The notes: generated from the sequence alone by a model not told the origin. Shown: positions 32,961 through 45,905, counted from the stretch's first letter. The stretch: 64,000 nt of DNA from Odontocerum albicorne (GCA_949825065.1 OX463855.1:35888281-35952280); one strand, 5' to 3'. Made by a program: numbers and translations.

Positions 32961-33480
32961 TTGCAAATCAAATTCCCCATTTTGTTAACACATTCAAATT
33001 TTAATAATACAAATATGTAACATACTACACGCACTTATTGAATATCAAAACCTGTGTGTATGACGAAATGAAGGCTATGCGCGTATATAAGCGTGGCGTG
33101 TATAGGTAAATAGGTCTAAACGCCGCGTTGTGGTATTCCCCTCAAATAACATGGTATTACCGCTTAATATTTGCGGGTATATGTTTGACTATACCCGCAA
33201 TTGACTGTGACTTCTGGGTCAAAAGGGACATGCCATAATAATACATATGTCAGAGTTTCCTACAGCGAAAATAAACGTTTATATGCTATTAAGGGCACTG
33301 TTGGCATTATTACAGTAGTCCCTAATGATTTCATAAGGTAAGGTACTGCGTAAGGCGTCTATTATGCGATTGTTCACCGCGTATTGTTCGTAATGAACGG
33401 TTTTATGTCATATAAGTGTCTTCATCGTCAATTTTTCGGGACAGTAGAGCGTGAACAGAGATAACGATTATTTTCTTAAT
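32961..33480. other. Spacer, nothing recognised
   Basis: No supported gene, terminal repeat or splice-bounded frame. A short direct repeat of TTGCAAATCAAATTC occurs near 32940-32980. Confidence 0.55.
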
Positions 33481-33489
33481 TTTATGGAA

Positions 33490-35580
33490 AATGTAAACAT
33501 TCAGTACTTGGGATTACTTACGCACAAAGGTGAGATATTATTCAGTACTTGGGATTGCTTACACACAAATGTGAGATATTATTCAGTACTTGGGATTGCT
33601 TACACACAAATGTAAGATATTATTCAGTACTTGGGATTGCTTACACACAAATGTGAGATATTATTCAGTACGTGGGGTTCCTTACGTATAAAGGTGAGAT
33701 AGTATTCAGTACTTGGGATTGCTTACACACAAATGTGAGATATTATTCAGTACGTGGGGTTCCTTATGTATAAAGGTGAGATAGTATTCAGTACTTGGGA
33801 TTGCTTACACACAAATGTGAGATATTATTCAGTACGTGGGGTTCCTTACGTATAAAGGTGAGATAGTATTCAGTACTTGGGATTGCTTACACACAAATGT
33901 GAGATATTATTCAGTACGTGGGGTTCCTTACGTATAAAGGTGAGATAGTATTCAGTACTTGGGATTGCTTACACACAAATGTGAGATATTATTCAGTACG
34001 TGGGATTGCTTACGCATAAAGATGATATAGTATTCAGTACTTGGGATTGCTTACACACAGATGTGAGATATTATTCGGTACTTTGGATTGCTTACACATT
34101 AAGGTGAGATATTATTCAGTACTTGGGATTGCTTACATGCATAGTTGAAATATGTAAATATTTAGTACTTGAGATTGTTTAAACGCTAGATGCGAGACAC
34201 GTGAATATTCAGTACCTGAGACTTTTTAAATACTAAGGGGAGACATTTGAATATTCAATACATACTTGAGATTGATAAAACACTAGATGTGAGACATTCG
34301 CACATTCAGTACTTGATTTCTTTAAATATAAAATGTCAGACACGCGAAAATTCAGTACCTGAGATTATTTAATCACTGAGGTGGGATATATGAACACTCA
34401 GTACCAACTTGAGATTGGTTAAATAGAAAATGTATGAATATGTGAATATTCAGTACTTGAGTATATAAACACTAGATGTGAGACACGGAAACGTTCAGTA
34501 CATATGATTATTTAAATACTAAATGCGAGAGACGTAAACATTCAGTACGTGAGAGTATTTAAATAATGGTATGATGTGGGAACATTCAATATTTGAAATT
34601 TTTTAAACACTAGATTTCAGACACGCGAACATTCAATACCTGAGATTGTTCAAACATTTAATGTAAGACATGTGAACATTCAGTACTAAGGGTTTTTTAA
34701 AACTCTAAATATGAGATATAGGAACATTCAGTACCTGAGATTGATCAAACATTAGATGTAAGACATGTAAACATTCAGTACATGGGGTTTTTAAAACTCT
34801 AAATATGAGACATGGGAACATTGAGTACGTGAGATTGATCAAACATTAGATGTAAGACATGTGAACATTCAGTACTTTGGGGTTTTTTAAAACTCTAAAT
34901 ATGAGATATGGAAACATTCAGTACCTGAGATTGATCAAACATTAGATGTAAGACATGTGAACATTCAGTACTTGGGGTTTTTAAAAATTCTAAATATGAG
35001 ACATGGGAACATTCAGTACCTGAGATTGACCAAACATCAGATGTAAGACATGTGAACATTCAGTACTTAGGGTTTTTTAAAACTCTAAATATGAGATATA
35101 GGAACATTCAGTACCTGAGATTGATCAAACATTAGATGTAAGACATGTGAACATTCAGTACTTGGGGTTTTTAAAAACTCTAAATATGAGACACGGGAAC
35201 ATTTAGCACTTGAGATTCTTCACACACTAGATGTGAGACTTGTGAATATTTATTAGTTGAGATTGTTTTAACACTAAGGTGAAAACTATAACGATCATTG
35301 AGATTAGTTAAACACTAAATTTGAGACAAGAACATTCAGTAGTTGAGATTCTTCAACACTAAGGTGAGATATGGAAACATTCAGTACCTGAGATTATTTG
35401 AACACAAATATATGATATGCAAACATTCAGCACATTTAATACTCGTTTCAAAAGTAAAGTGAGATATGTGAACATTCAGTACCTGAGATTATTTAAACAC
35501 AAGGATGTGATATTCGAACATTCAGTACTTGAGACCGCTTCAACACTAAGGGGAGATATGTGAACATTCAGTATTTGCGA
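33490..35580 (+). repeat. ATTCAGTAC minisatellite with dimeric order
   Basis: About 45 units share a core ATTCAGTAC. The left third uses about 41-bp units (TTGGGATTGCTTACACACAA) alternating with a GTGGGGTTCCTTACGTATAA variant. The right part uses about 47-bp units alternating CCTGAGATTGATCAAACATT with GGGGTTTTTAAAACTCTAAA, giving dimers near 95 bp. Outer units are more decayed. Confidence 0.9.
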
Positions 35581-35879
35581 CCGTCATTAATTCATTAATC
35601 ATTAGAATCTTTGATTCATTAATCGATATATCATTGACTGTAAAAAACCTCAAATTAGGATGATTTTTTAAAGGCCAATTCACAGAACTGATTTCCATGT
35701 TGTATCGTCGTGGAAAGAACGAACTGTTGATCTTTGCACGAACTCTTTGATCTTTTGGCAAAAGTTATTATAGTTTAATACATATTAGTAAAAAAAATCG
35801 CTCAGACCAAATTAATATTCCATTAAAAAAAATAAAGTTAGTGAACTTCCTTAAGGTGCATAAATAATAGGCTTTTGAA

Positions 35880-36299
35880 CTATAGTAGTTAAATGCTGTA
35901 GAAATGTCTACAGGTAGAATAATACATGGGGGGACAATGTATGATGTGTTGAGTAAGATGAAGAAGAATACTCCGAGATGGTTTGGACTTGTGGAACGAA
36001 TGAATGAAGAAAGACTAACAAAACAAATATAGTATAATATATAGTACAAATGTCAGTAGATGGCGTAGTTGACGAAAATCAAAGAAAGAATGGTCAAGTG
36101 AATTATATTTTGAAAGAAGGAAATGTAACATGTAAGAGAAATTATAGGAGCTGTATAATAAACTGTATGGATGTGGAATTGGTGAAATATGTGTTTCGAA
36201 AAAGGAAAGTCGGACACTCTGTTTTCTATGCCTACCCAGCAGAGAAACGGTGTGATGGTATATACGTACGTAACAATTGTAGCAACATACATACATACA
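35880..36299 (+). pseudogene. LINE-A 3' fragment
   Basis: Contains TACATGGGGGGACAATGTAT, the GGTTTGGACTTGTGGAACGA block, TATTTTGAAAGAAGGAAATG and the GACACTCTGTTTTCTATGCC end. It finishes in ACATACATACA, the tetranucleotide tail seen at other copies. Confidence 0.75.
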
Positions 36300-36301
36300 G
36301 A

Positions 36302-36475
36302 TGACCTTCGTGGCCTAGTTGGTAAAACAGCTGTCTTCTGACCTCGAAGTTGCGGGTTTGATTCCTGTTGGAACCCAGATATTAAAAAAAATGGTTCCTG
36401 TTTGGCTTACAATAAACTTTCGGGTTGATTGGAAGAGTTTGCTACATAGCAATAAACCTGCCAAATTATACTGTA
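36302..36475 (+). repeat. SINE-B copy after LINE-A tail
   Basis: Head GACCTTCGTGGCCTAGTTGG, B box GCGGGTTTGATTCC, tail GGTTGATTGGAAGAGTTTGC and AATAAACCTGCCAAA. More diverged than the 8711 and 62146 copies. Confidence 0.8.
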
Positions 36476-36624
36476 TACTACGAAAATGTATTAAACATAC
36501 GTGTATCTCAAACAGTTTATTTAATATTATTTAATTAACTTTTTAAAAAAAGGTATTAATCTGGCTTTCGCATCAGACCACTTAAATAAATTCTGTTTGA
36601 TTGTAAGATAATGATACATAGAAA

Positions 36625-37125
36625 TTAACCCATCAGGTTGGATATATAATCACGCTGTTCATTTGTCGAAGTAGGCAGAGAGGATAGAACCTCAGACTTT
36701 TCTATCGCGACACACTTCTCTCATCTATTGTACTTTCCATCCATACACGCCTTCTCACATAGCCCTTAAAATTTTAAATTTCTTTTAAATTATCGTATAC
36801 TTGATTACACCATATATTCTTCGCTCCTCGTCTACCACGCCTTTCCCGACTATATATTATTGTTTCTTCATTCATATTTCTACACGCTCAAGCTATCTCC
36901 GAGTGGTATTCATCAACCCTACTTAATATTGTTCATAAGGTCACATTCACCCCTAATCACTTCGTTCCATAGTTTATCATACATTGTCACTCCGTGTATT
37001 GATCTCGTTGCATGTATTTCAAGAGTATTTATTCAGTTCATTGTAGTTTTTTTCACGTCCACGTTTCACACTTATATACCAAAGGACAGTATTTTACTAA
37101 TTGTACTAAAATATTTGAGAAAATA
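36625..37125 (-). pseudogene. LINE-A fragment, inverted
   Basis: The plus strand shows the complement of the LINE-A end (GTAGGCAGAGAGGATAGAAC), then TTCATTCATATTTCTACACG, ATTGTCACTCCGTGTATTGA and TTCACGTCCACGTTTCACAC, in the order expected for a minus-strand copy. No long frame survives. Confidence 0.75.
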
Positions 37126-37564
37126 TTTTTTTTCGAATTGAAATACGATTTTCTATTATACGAGTACCATAGTCATTTTAATGTAACAAAAAAAAAAAAC
37201 ACTTTGAAATATGTTTTTCTTAACATATGCTGATGCGGGAAAGTACCCAATGTAATAGCCGCTGTCCTCACCTTCCTATTCTTAGACTTAACGTATTTTT
37301 TTAAATGTTTTGAATTATTCAATAGGAGTGTGTTCGATGCTCGAGTTAGAGCGCCCTTGAGGTGAGTTTGTCATCTAAACTGCGCTATATAAATTATCGT
37401 TATATTACATATTTAATATAATAAACATATGACCTTTTATTTTTTATGTTATACTTTTGTTCTCAACAGTTCTCAACCTGAAGGGCTATTACCATGTGAA
37501 GACTTCTTCCAACTTACTAGTAAGTCCTTAAGTTGCAACTAGAATGTGTCCCTATTGTTTGGTT

Positions 37565-37625
37565 AATGCGCTTTATTCCCGGAATGGAAGACGAACGTCT
37601 TACCAACAAGGCCAAGGAAATTGTG
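37565..37625 (-). repeat. SINE-B head fragment
   Basis: The minus strand reads CTTGGCCTTGTTGGTAAGAC then TTCCGGGAATAAAGC, matching only the A-box half of SINE-B. Confidence 0.45.
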
Positions 37626-38131
37626 TATCTTTTTATGTTTAAATTTTTTTAAATTTTCACTTAGTAATAGAAACAAACTGTGTGATTCTTTTCTGGTAAG
37701 TTGGAAAATATTGCTTTATGAAAATAAACCCCCCGGTAATAATATATGTAACATAATAAAGTGCTAGTTAACTCAAAAGCAAGCACATTTAACTAAATAA
37801 ATTTTACACACTTTAATATCTAAACAAAGAAATTTTTGTTCAACTTAATGACAAAGTTTAAATCCAGACACAATGAATAAAAAGGCTTTCAAAACATATG
37901 ACCAACAAAGTGAGTATGTTGAAAATACAATATACTGCGTATGTAAGTGCGAAATATCCGGCGGACGCGACTGGTCTTTTGCAACTGGCGAACTTAACGT
38001 TACAAAGCCAAGTTTGAACTGGGTGATAGCGCTAATTTTCATTTACTTTATTACAATTTAAAAGCGTTTAGCACTTTCTATAAGCTGAACAATGTCGCGT
38101 ATCGTCAAAGATCTTCAACGCCTGTAGTTTA

Positions 38132-38546
38132 GACCAGGAGTCGACAACCGTTGAATACAAAATATCGATATTTTATAAAAATTATATAGCACTGTCTAAA
38201 ACCACGGATAACTTTCCAAAGGACGGTGAACTACAAATATTTTTTTGCAGATCTTCCGACGTGTGATTGTTACACACTTTGGTTTCATGTGTAGTTTGTG
38301 TGTATGGTTTATATGCGATAGTAAATTTTTATAATATCTCCTAAAAACCGTTGAATATAAAATATCGATATTTTATAAAAATTATATAGCACTGTCTAAA
38401 ACCACGGATAACTTTCCAAAGGACGGTGAACTACAAATAATTTTTTGCAGATCTTCCGACGTGTGATTGCTACATACTTTGGTTTCATGTGTAGTTTGTG
38501 TGTATGGTTTATATGCGATAGTAAATTTTTATAATATCTCCTAAAA
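38132..38546 (+). repeat. 200-bp direct duplication beside a hAT-like end
   Basis: 38147-38346 and 38347-38546 are nearly identical; each starts ACCGTTGAATA and includes ACGGATAACTTTCCAAAGGA. The sequence just before, CCAGGAGTCGACAACC, resembles a hAT terminus, so the duplicated block may be sub-terminal element sequence. Confidence 0.85.
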
Positions 38547-38756
38547 AAATATTATCTTCAAGTTTTTCTTAAAGCTGCCCATGCTATCCATATATCTAAC
38601 ACTTAAATGCAGACCATTCCGCGTCAGATGACCAGCAACAACAAAATGTCTTTCATAATGCCCGGCCCTATTGGATCGATTCGGAACAATCAATTTATTC
38701 GATTAAGACGAAATCGACTTCAATTGTGTATTGTATAACATTTTTCTTCTTTACAG

Positions 38757-38940
38757 TGCAACCTGGTGGGATTAATGTCATGTGGCAAATACTTCCAGTC
38801 AATCAAAAATACGTCAATGAAGCCTTAAGTGAAAATCAAACTCTAACTTTTTATAAAAAAAATCTGGGTTCCATTAGGAATCAAATCTCCAATCCCTGGA
38901 TTGCGAGACAAGGGTTTTACCAACTGGGTTTCAACTTTCT
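38757..38940 (-). repeat. SINE-B, inverted diverged copy
   Basis: The minus strand reads CCAGTTGGTAAAACCCTTGT, GATTTGATTCCTAATGGAAC and CCAGATTTTTTT, and its far end is TGACTGGAAGTATTTGCC..AATCCCACCAGG. This is the whole SINE-B order with many changes. Confidence 0.7.
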
Positions 38941-38999
38941 GGTCGGCTGGAGGATATTATAATATTTTTCTTGGTTGATTCTTTATGAATGAGGGTCTT

Positions 39000-39440
39000 G
39001 ATTTCTCCATTTTCTGACTAACTCTGCTCACGATGACTTTCCACATCTCACTTATTTAGGCCTCTCGATGTGCTGCAACTACGGCGGATTGTGTTGCATT
39101 CCTGAGTTTTTTTAACACTCTTCGCCGAAAAACCGTGGATGCCTGCCCTAAATCCCAAGTTGTTGTATGATGGAACTCTTCTGTATGGATGTTATAGCTG
39201 GACCAACTATAGAAGAATACACTGAAAAATGTTGGAAAAGTTACATCGGTGATGTTTTTGCAGTGTCCTCAATCTAGAAACGCATACATCTAAGAGGTTT
39301 TGATCAGGCTAAGATAATTAGTATAATATATACACAATCATAACTAGATTTCAGCAACTTCGATGGGCACAAATATTACCAGAATATCGAATTGTTAAGT
39401 AGTTAGTCTTCTTTGGCCTTAAAGTTGAGGAAAATAAACT
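39000..39440. other. Spacer, nothing recognised
   Basis: No supported coding exon or repeat boundary. The longer open frames on the minus strand near 39351-39657 overlap the LTR-like repeat that follows. Confidence 0.5.
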
Positions 39441-39530
39441 AGGGTGGTCCAAAAAGAAGTACAAGGCATAAAGCCCAAAATAACGGTGTGGTGTTGATAC
39501 CCAGAGGTATAAAGTCGCGCGGTAACGTAC

Positions 39531-39835
39531 TGTAGCGACCGTGCGTGCGGTCACTGAACCCAATGAGGCGACCTTTGGCCGCTTGGTCATTGACCTCGCT
39601 CTGCAAAGAATGTGAGACGGCGCTGAGCAAAGGTCGCCGCGCGGTCATTGAACTCACTATTAGCGGAGAACGTCGTCCTACAAAACAATGAATACCCTAC
39701 GGATGACAATAAATACATTGTGAGGCGGAGAAGAGACAGCGACATATCTCTTGCTCCGTCTCACGCACATTCCAAATATTATAAATACCGACGTTTATCA
39801 ATAAAATACCTCTTTGCATATTCCGATTTCAAACG
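39531..39835 (+). repeat. LTR-like repeat G, copy 2 (divergent)
   Basis: Starts TGTAGCGACCGTGCGTGCGG, has a G+C-rich first half and TATTATAAATACCGACG near the end, the same layout as the copies at 10805 and 41382. Sequence identity is only partial. Confidence 0.35.
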
Positions 39836-39954
39836 AGTTTTATAAAACCAAACGATCATCCTCATCTCTTCGTTAAGAAACAACCCGTTCCTAAAGTACT
39901 AAAGGTTCATGCGAAAGGTCTCCGGTTCGAACTCCATGCTGTGCTACTCCATGC

Positions 39955-40395
39955 CAACTTTGATGTATAAGAGTGAAACAGGAAAAAAACTGAGAGGAGC
40001 CGAATATAGGTGAAGAAATGGGTGCACTGAGAAGAATACATGAGTGACAATGTATGACAGAATACGGAATGAAAGTAATAAGTAAAATGAAGAAGAGCAC
40101 GTTGCGATGGTTTAGGCACGTGGAACGAATGAATGAAGAATAACTAACAGATGTATTGTGTAAATGTGAGTGGAAGGCGTGTGAGAGGAAATCAAGGAAC
40201 TAAGAAGTATGGTTGGATCAAATAAATAATATTTTGAAAGAAGAAAACGTAGAAAGTCAAAGAAATCATATAAGTTTTATGAAAAGGCATATGGATGTAG
40301 AAGAGGCTAAGGATGTGTGTCGAGATATGGCGTTCTGTCCTCTGTGTCTACCTCGACAGGAAAATGGTGTGATGGTAGGTATGGATGCTATATTA
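39955..40395 (+). pseudogene. LINE-A 3' fragment
   Basis: Reads AACTTTGATGTATAAGAGTG, TGAGTGACAATGTATGACAG, GTTTAGGCACGTGGAACGAA, AATATTTTGAAAGAAGAAAA and GTGTGTCGAGATATGGCGTT, ending GTGTGATGGTAGGTATGGAT. This is the clearest LINE-A 3' end for defining the family order. Confidence 0.8.
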
Positions 40396-40619
40396 CAAAT
40401 CAGCGCTACCTTGTTGGTGTTTAAAAAAAACAGAGATTGATTCACCATGACTCATTTCGTACCACAATACACTTTCAAACAAATCGTATCCCGTTTTGAA
40501 ATGAACATTCAAGTGCTCAGTTTATCACCGATTTTTGTCGGACATCGGACGTATATAAGACCCCTTACAAATTGGATGTCGATAATCAGTACAAACTGCA
40601 CGTTGTATACTTTGTACTA

Positions 40620-41116
<497 letters not shown>

Positions 41117-41119
41117 TTT

Positions 41120-41380
41120 GTAAAAGGTGAGAGTGCAAGTTCCGCAGCTGAAAAAAATAACAATGTTCATAGTGACAATGGTACCATTAAAGGATTGCTC
41201 AGAAATGATTACAAAGGTTTAAATATGTATAAAGCAGTTTTTAACGATGAACCCGTCAAGGCGTTCTATTGATTTTGACATCGACACATCAAGTCTCATG
41301 GATCTTTAGCGGAATGCTTCTTATCTGAAGAGATGATGATAGTAGTTGTTGGTAAATAAATAAAATACGTCAATTAGCAA
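41120..41380. other. Unassigned stretch with broken coding look
   Basis: The plus strand reads NVHSDNGTIKGLLRNDYKG and MYKAVFNDEPVKAFY before stops. Origin unknown; possibly a mobile-element remnant. Confidence 0.3.
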
Positions 41381-41381
41381 T

Positions 41382-41728
41382 GCGGAAGGAGAGAGTGAAT
41401 GAATGTTTTATTTATCAGTATGTGGGTATTTATAACATTTCAGAATGGACGCGGGAGTGCGCCCGCGATATATATTTATCTCGCTTCTGTGCGTGCATAA
41501 ATGGTCAATTGAAGTATTGCAGATATCGTAAATAGTATTGTAGGTAAACAATTTGTTTACGGAACCGGCGAGACAGCGTGATGCGTTCTCTTTCTACTGT
41601 GGAATGCGGCGCGATGTCCGGCCGCGTCAATGTTTTGGTATGTGACCTTCGGACATATCCAAAGGTCGTTTCGTCGGTCGTTGAACGTATGTGTTGACAA
41701 TATTCAGCGACGACCGTGGATCCCTACA
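41382..41728 (-). repeat. LTR-like repeat G, copy 3
   Basis: The minus strand starts TGTAGGGATCCACGGTCGTC, passes AACGACCTTTGGATATGTCC and GCGGCCGGACATCGCGCCGC, has TTATAAATACCCACATACTG and ends CTCTCTCCTTCCGCA. The TG..CA ends and TATA box fit a solo LTR. Flanks do not show a clear target duplication. Confidence 0.45.
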
Positions 41729-41744
41729 GATCCAAAGACAGAAC

Positions 41745-41960
41745 TAACGATGGATCAAAGTGTAGAAAGGCTTAATTCATCTCATGGAACAGTATTCTAG
41801 CACCTTAAGGAGATAGGAAAGATATCCAAGTTTGAAAAGTGGGTGGTACCACACGAACTATCGGAAGCCATAACCAGCAGCGAATAAAAAATATGTGCAT
41901 TTCTCTCTTAACCCGCTTTGAACGCGAGCCGTTTCTCGACCGCACTGTGAAATTATATTA
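41745..41960 (+). pseudogene. Mariner transposase fragment
   Basis: Broken frames read HLKEIGKISKFEKWVV, PHELSEAI and, in another frame, CISLLTRFEREPFLDRTV. This order matches the part of mariner transposases just before the first catalytic aspartate (the KW.PHEL and R....PFL.R.V regions). No terminal repeats are seen. Confidence 0.6.
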
Positions 41961-42369
41961 CATTACAAAACAGCGCTATGTTGATAGCGTTTTATGATTT
42001 TTAAATTTTCTTCTTATATTGTGCTGTTTCGATACCAACAGTTTGTTTACCCCTGGTCTAGGCTGTCTCAGGTAATGTTGCAATTGTTTAACGAAGAAAG
42101 TGAGAGTTATTCTAAGGTGTATATTTTTCCCGAGCGCATCCATCTTTGACACTACAATTGTCAGGTTAATTATTGGTTCAACAAGTGTTTAACTTGTCAA
42201 AAATGTCGGCAGTAAAATGACAAAAGATTCTTAAATAATAATTGTTATGGCATAGCTTATATAATATAAGGAATCAGTGGCAAACTAGCCATTAAAATTT
42301 GTCCAGGAAATGTCCTGAAAGAATTGTCGTATTTTTATGTCAAATTCGTGAATCGTCACGAAACTTAGA

Positions 42370-42495
42370 TACGTAATAAAAAGGTGTATAGATGTAATAC
42401 AGAAGAGGCTAAAATTGTGTTTCGAGATAGGAAAGTCTGGCACTCTGCTGTCGATGCCTAACACGATGAAAACGGTGTCATGGTATGTAAGTATT
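42370..42495 (+). pseudogene. LINE-A 3' tail
   Basis: GTGTTTCGAGATAGGAAAGT and CTGGCACTCTGCTGTCGATG match the terminal block of the family. Only the last 120 bp are present. Confidence 0.65.
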
Positions 42496-42779
42496 TTATG
42501 AAGAACATTGAACTTCTCGAATGTGTTCAGAAGGAGCGACCACAAAATCCCTTATGTAGATAGATTGAATTAATTGAGATTACTTACATTTAAAACATAG
42601 AAAAAAAATTGGGGATGAGATTAAATTTATGACTGTTCAGGGCTCCATTAACAGTATTATTTAAAGGAAAACAAAGTGCTCCAATGAATTTCCATAAAAT
42701 AAAATAAAACTTCCTTTTGCAAACTGCGTTGTGGAATTTTGAAACAGTCTTAAAGCATAATACATATATATACCACACA

Positions 42780-43440
42780 ACTTCTACAATTTCTCTGACT
42801 TTCCACGTTTCTTTCTTTTAGAATATCATTCACTTGATCCAACCATACTTTCCTTGGTCTTCTTTTCATACGCTTTCCACTCACATCTGCGCTGTATATC
42901 TGTTTTGTTAGTATGTTTTCATTCATTCGTTCTACAGGCCCAAATCATCTCAACGTACTCTTATTTAACACATCAGCCTTAAGTTCACATTCATACCTAA
43001 TCACTTCATTCTGTATTCTGTCATACATTATTACTCCGTGTATTCTTCTCAATGCACGCATCTCTACAGTATTTATTAGGTTACTCTCAGTCTTTTTCCA
43101 TGTCCACGTTTCACTCCCATACATCAAAGTAGGCGCCACAATACAACTGTGGGCGATCATCCCTAATCACTTATTCAGTATTCTGTTATTAAGTACATGT
43201 ATTTCTACAACTTTTATTTAGTCGACGTTCCAAAGCTGGTACTAAAATATTGTTGTGGACTATCGTCTTAGCAGATTTTGATACTGTCCGGTTCGAGTAT
43301 ATATGTTTTAGTGCCACATTGACTTTGTTTCCTAACGATACACACCGTTCGATATCCCTCTTACGTCTTCCATCATCTGAAGATATACTACCCAAATAGC
43401 AACTACTTGTAATTTTATATTTTTCACCCATATGTCACAT
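42780..43440 (-). pseudogene. LINE-A C-terminal fragments, inverted
   Basis: The minus strand has two open stretches. One (43431-43189) reads MGEKYKITSSCYLGSISSDD, RKRDIERCVSLGNKVNVALK and ILVPALE. The other (43160-42945) reads LMYGSETWTWKKTESNLINT and MRALRRIHGVIMYDRIQNE. Together they are the LINE region after the polymerase domain, broken near 43175, where TCCCTAATCACTT is partly repeated. Confidence 0.85.
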
Positions 43441-43489
43441 TTTCTTTTCCGTTCACACTTTTCTATCACGTGAACTTTTAAGGCTTTTG

Positions 43490-44020
43490 AGTACGATGAA
43501 GAAGATCACTCTAAGATGATTTGGTCATGTTGAATGAATAAATAAAGAAAGACTAACAAAATAGAAATATAGTGGATATGTGAGTGGAAATCCTAGAAGG
43601 GATGATAGCCCACAAGGGATGATAGCCCACAAGGCCAAGGAAAGTATGGTTGGATCAAGTATACGATATTTTGAAAGAAGGAAACACAAAAAGTCAGAGA
43701 AATCGTAGGAGTTGTATTATAAGGTATATGGATGGAGAAGGGGCGAAATATGTGTTTCACGATATAAAGTCTGGCACTCTCTCCTTTCTGTCTACCCCTA
43801 TAGGAAGACGGTGGGATAGTATGTATGGAAATATAATCCAATTGTATTTGAGAATTTTATTTATTCCGCGTTAGGAATGATATTCTGAAAGAAAGATACT
43901 TAGAAAGTATGAGAAGATGTATGAACAAAGAAAAGACTAAGGATGTGTGTCGAGACAGGAAAGCATGGCGCTCTGTCCTTTCTGCCTACCCCAACAGGAA
44001 AAGGGCATGATTTATATATG
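43490..44020 (+). pseudogene. Two LINE-A 3' ends in tandem
   Basis: The first ends GTGGGATAGTATGTATGG near 43829. The second restarts at GATATTCTGAAAGAAAGATA (about 43876) and ends AAAGGGCATGATTTATATATG. CACAAGGGATGATAGCC is duplicated at about 43600-43635. Confidence 0.75.
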
Positions 44021-44261
44021 CATCTAGTTAAATTTTAGCCCCTTTTTTTATTCAGTGCCCTATGACTACGGTACCTGTTGCACTAACTTGTTACGCCTCT
44101 GCTTGGATATTAAGATTTTTAGTATAACGACGATGCGGTCTATGGTTTTACTTCGTGCTCGACATACATGACCAAATGATACAAGTAGCCCTTACGGTAC
44201 TTGCTATGTATGATTGGGTTGATGAACCTCATGTAAGTGATTTTTAATAAAGTAAAGAAAT

Positions 44262-44565
44262 ATGTTGTTTATAGTTAAGGCATTAACGTTGTGGAGGTTT
44301 AAAGACATTGTAATTTATTTTCATCAAACACTGTTTATTCCACTTTTTTGTGACGGTATAACCCTACCGGTTTCAAGGCTTTCACCTCATCTTCAGGGGA
44401 GCGCAAACAAGACTAAATGCTGTTCGAACTGGTACCGATAGTTCGAACAGCATTAAGTCTTGTTTGCGCTCCCCTGAAGATGAGTTGAAAGCCTTGAAAC
44501 CAGTAGGGTTATACCGTCACAAAAAAGTGGAATAAACAGTGTTTGATAAAAATAAATTACAAAGT
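44262..44565. repeat. Family E foldback, near-perfect copy
   Basis: Arms of about 120 bp (about 44310-44431 and 44441-44561) are inverse copies with a handful of mismatches; the loop is GGTACCGAT. Arms contain CAAACACTGTTTATTCCACT and CCCTACCGGTTTCAAGGC. The one-sided extension TAGTTAAGGCATTAACGTTG lies on the left. Confidence 0.93.
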
Positions 44566-44574
44566 AAAGAAAAC

Positions 44575-45027
44575 ATTTATTGTTCATTTTGTAATCATCA
44601 CTGTTTTATTTGAGTTCATTACCGGTTTCAAAGACCTCCGACTTCCTCGTCAGGTGAATTAAATTACATCCTAAATACTTTTTTTTTTAATTGTAATAAA
44701 TACACTAGAAGGGGAGGGGAGTAGTGGCTAATAAGGGTACGGGAGTAGGTAAGCGTCAAAATAATGGATTTTGAACGGGAAATACTCCCATATTTAGCAG
44801 AGGGTTATTATCGAAATCAACATGGATGTCTATAATGTTGAGACTTAATTAATTCGTACCAGTATTTAGACATCTAAACTGTTCTCTCACTTTTTTCTTA
44901 TTTGTTTTTTGTTTTACCTAAGTATATAAAAATATGAAGTCATTATATTCTAATTTATAAATATTTATTTTCCATATCTTTATATTCAGCCTATTTATTA
45001 ACTTCTTGGCCGTATTTATTTATTTAT
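44575..45027. other. Spacer with a related ACCGGTTTCAAA motif
   Basis: ACCGGTTTCAAAGACCTCCG near 44622 and CTTCCTCGTCAGGTGAA echo the family E arm layout but the sequence differs. The rest is A+T-rich with nothing recognised. Confidence 0.4.
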
Positions 45028-45484
45028 TTATTTTACACTTTTAATGCAAATACAATCTGGCGGGCTTATTGCCAGGCGGCAATCTCTTCCAACCAACCAG
45101 ACAAAAGTAAATGAAACAAGTTACGTGGTCGCATAAATCATTCAAATGACTATCCATCCCCACGAAATCCATAAACATATACGTGAGCACATGCCCACGA
45201 ACCCCATAAAGACGGACAGTCACCCGAACATTATTTTTCATATAAAGTGAGATATCATCAATCAAAAAGAAAGGAAGGGATGGTGGAGAGGAAAGGAAAA
45301 TAAAAATCAGGAATGAAATACGTTATTTTACTGACTAGAAATTAAGAGGTTTTTCAGTCGCTTCTTAAAACATGTCAAGGACGGAGCGAGTCTTATATTG
45401 GTTTGTAACTGATTCCAGAGTAAAAGACGACGTAAAGAAAGAGGAGCGGTGAACTGGAAAGGCCAATAAACAATCTCTGTTTGG
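45028..45484 (-). mobile_element. LINE-B 3' end, inverted
   Basis: The minus strand repeats the C-terminal codons (RLLLWNQLQTNIRLAPSL, then LLISSQ and stop near 45337) and the complete 3' UTR of the 11317 copy, ending GGTTGGAAGAGATTGCCGCC, AAGCCCGCCAGATTG and (TAAA)n. The coding part is short and frameshifted upstream. Confidence 0.85.
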
Positions 45485-45648
45485 CCGTATGATATACTGT
45501 ATGATATGCGTATGTTATGCTGGTTAAATTTATTTAGGCATTGCTTTAGATACAGTGTGGACCAAATCATTATTAATATAAATGATTTGACGCCATTGTT
45601 TCGGTTGTGTTTTTTAACTTCCGGATACAAATATTTATTTATTATTAA

Positions 45649-45905
45649 ATAAAATTAAATACATTTAATAAAATAAATATTCAAGGAACTAAAGAATCGG
45701 AAACGGATTGTGTTACGGAAGGCATTTTAAAAATTAATTTTAACAAATCAAATTTAAATTTTGAATTTCATGTTGTGACCAATGTAAATCCTGAGTATGA
45801 TGGTATAATTGGAAATTATTTTCTAATACACGGCAAATTGAGAATTGATTATGGTAAAAATAAACGATTGCTTTCTGATATAGAAATACCACTCAAAACT
45901 AAACC
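45649..45905 (+). pseudogene. Retroviral-type aspartic protease remnant of a second LTR element
   Basis: An open stretch reads INIQGTKESETDCVTEG, FEFHVVTN and YDGIIGNYFLIHGKLRIDY. The 'YDGI[IL]G.DF' motif followed by 'ID' is the C-terminal half of gypsy-type retropepsins. The catalytic DTG is not included. It differs from the protease of the intact gypsy element, so it comes from another family. A family D element truncates it. Confidence 0.6.

Noticed and set aside
37873..38061. 62-codon frame with a C-terminal hydrophobic stretch (NWVIALIFIYFITI)
   Set aside because: There is no upstream acceptor with support, the opposite strand is equally open, and no family is recognised. It could be a final exon but evidence is insufficient.
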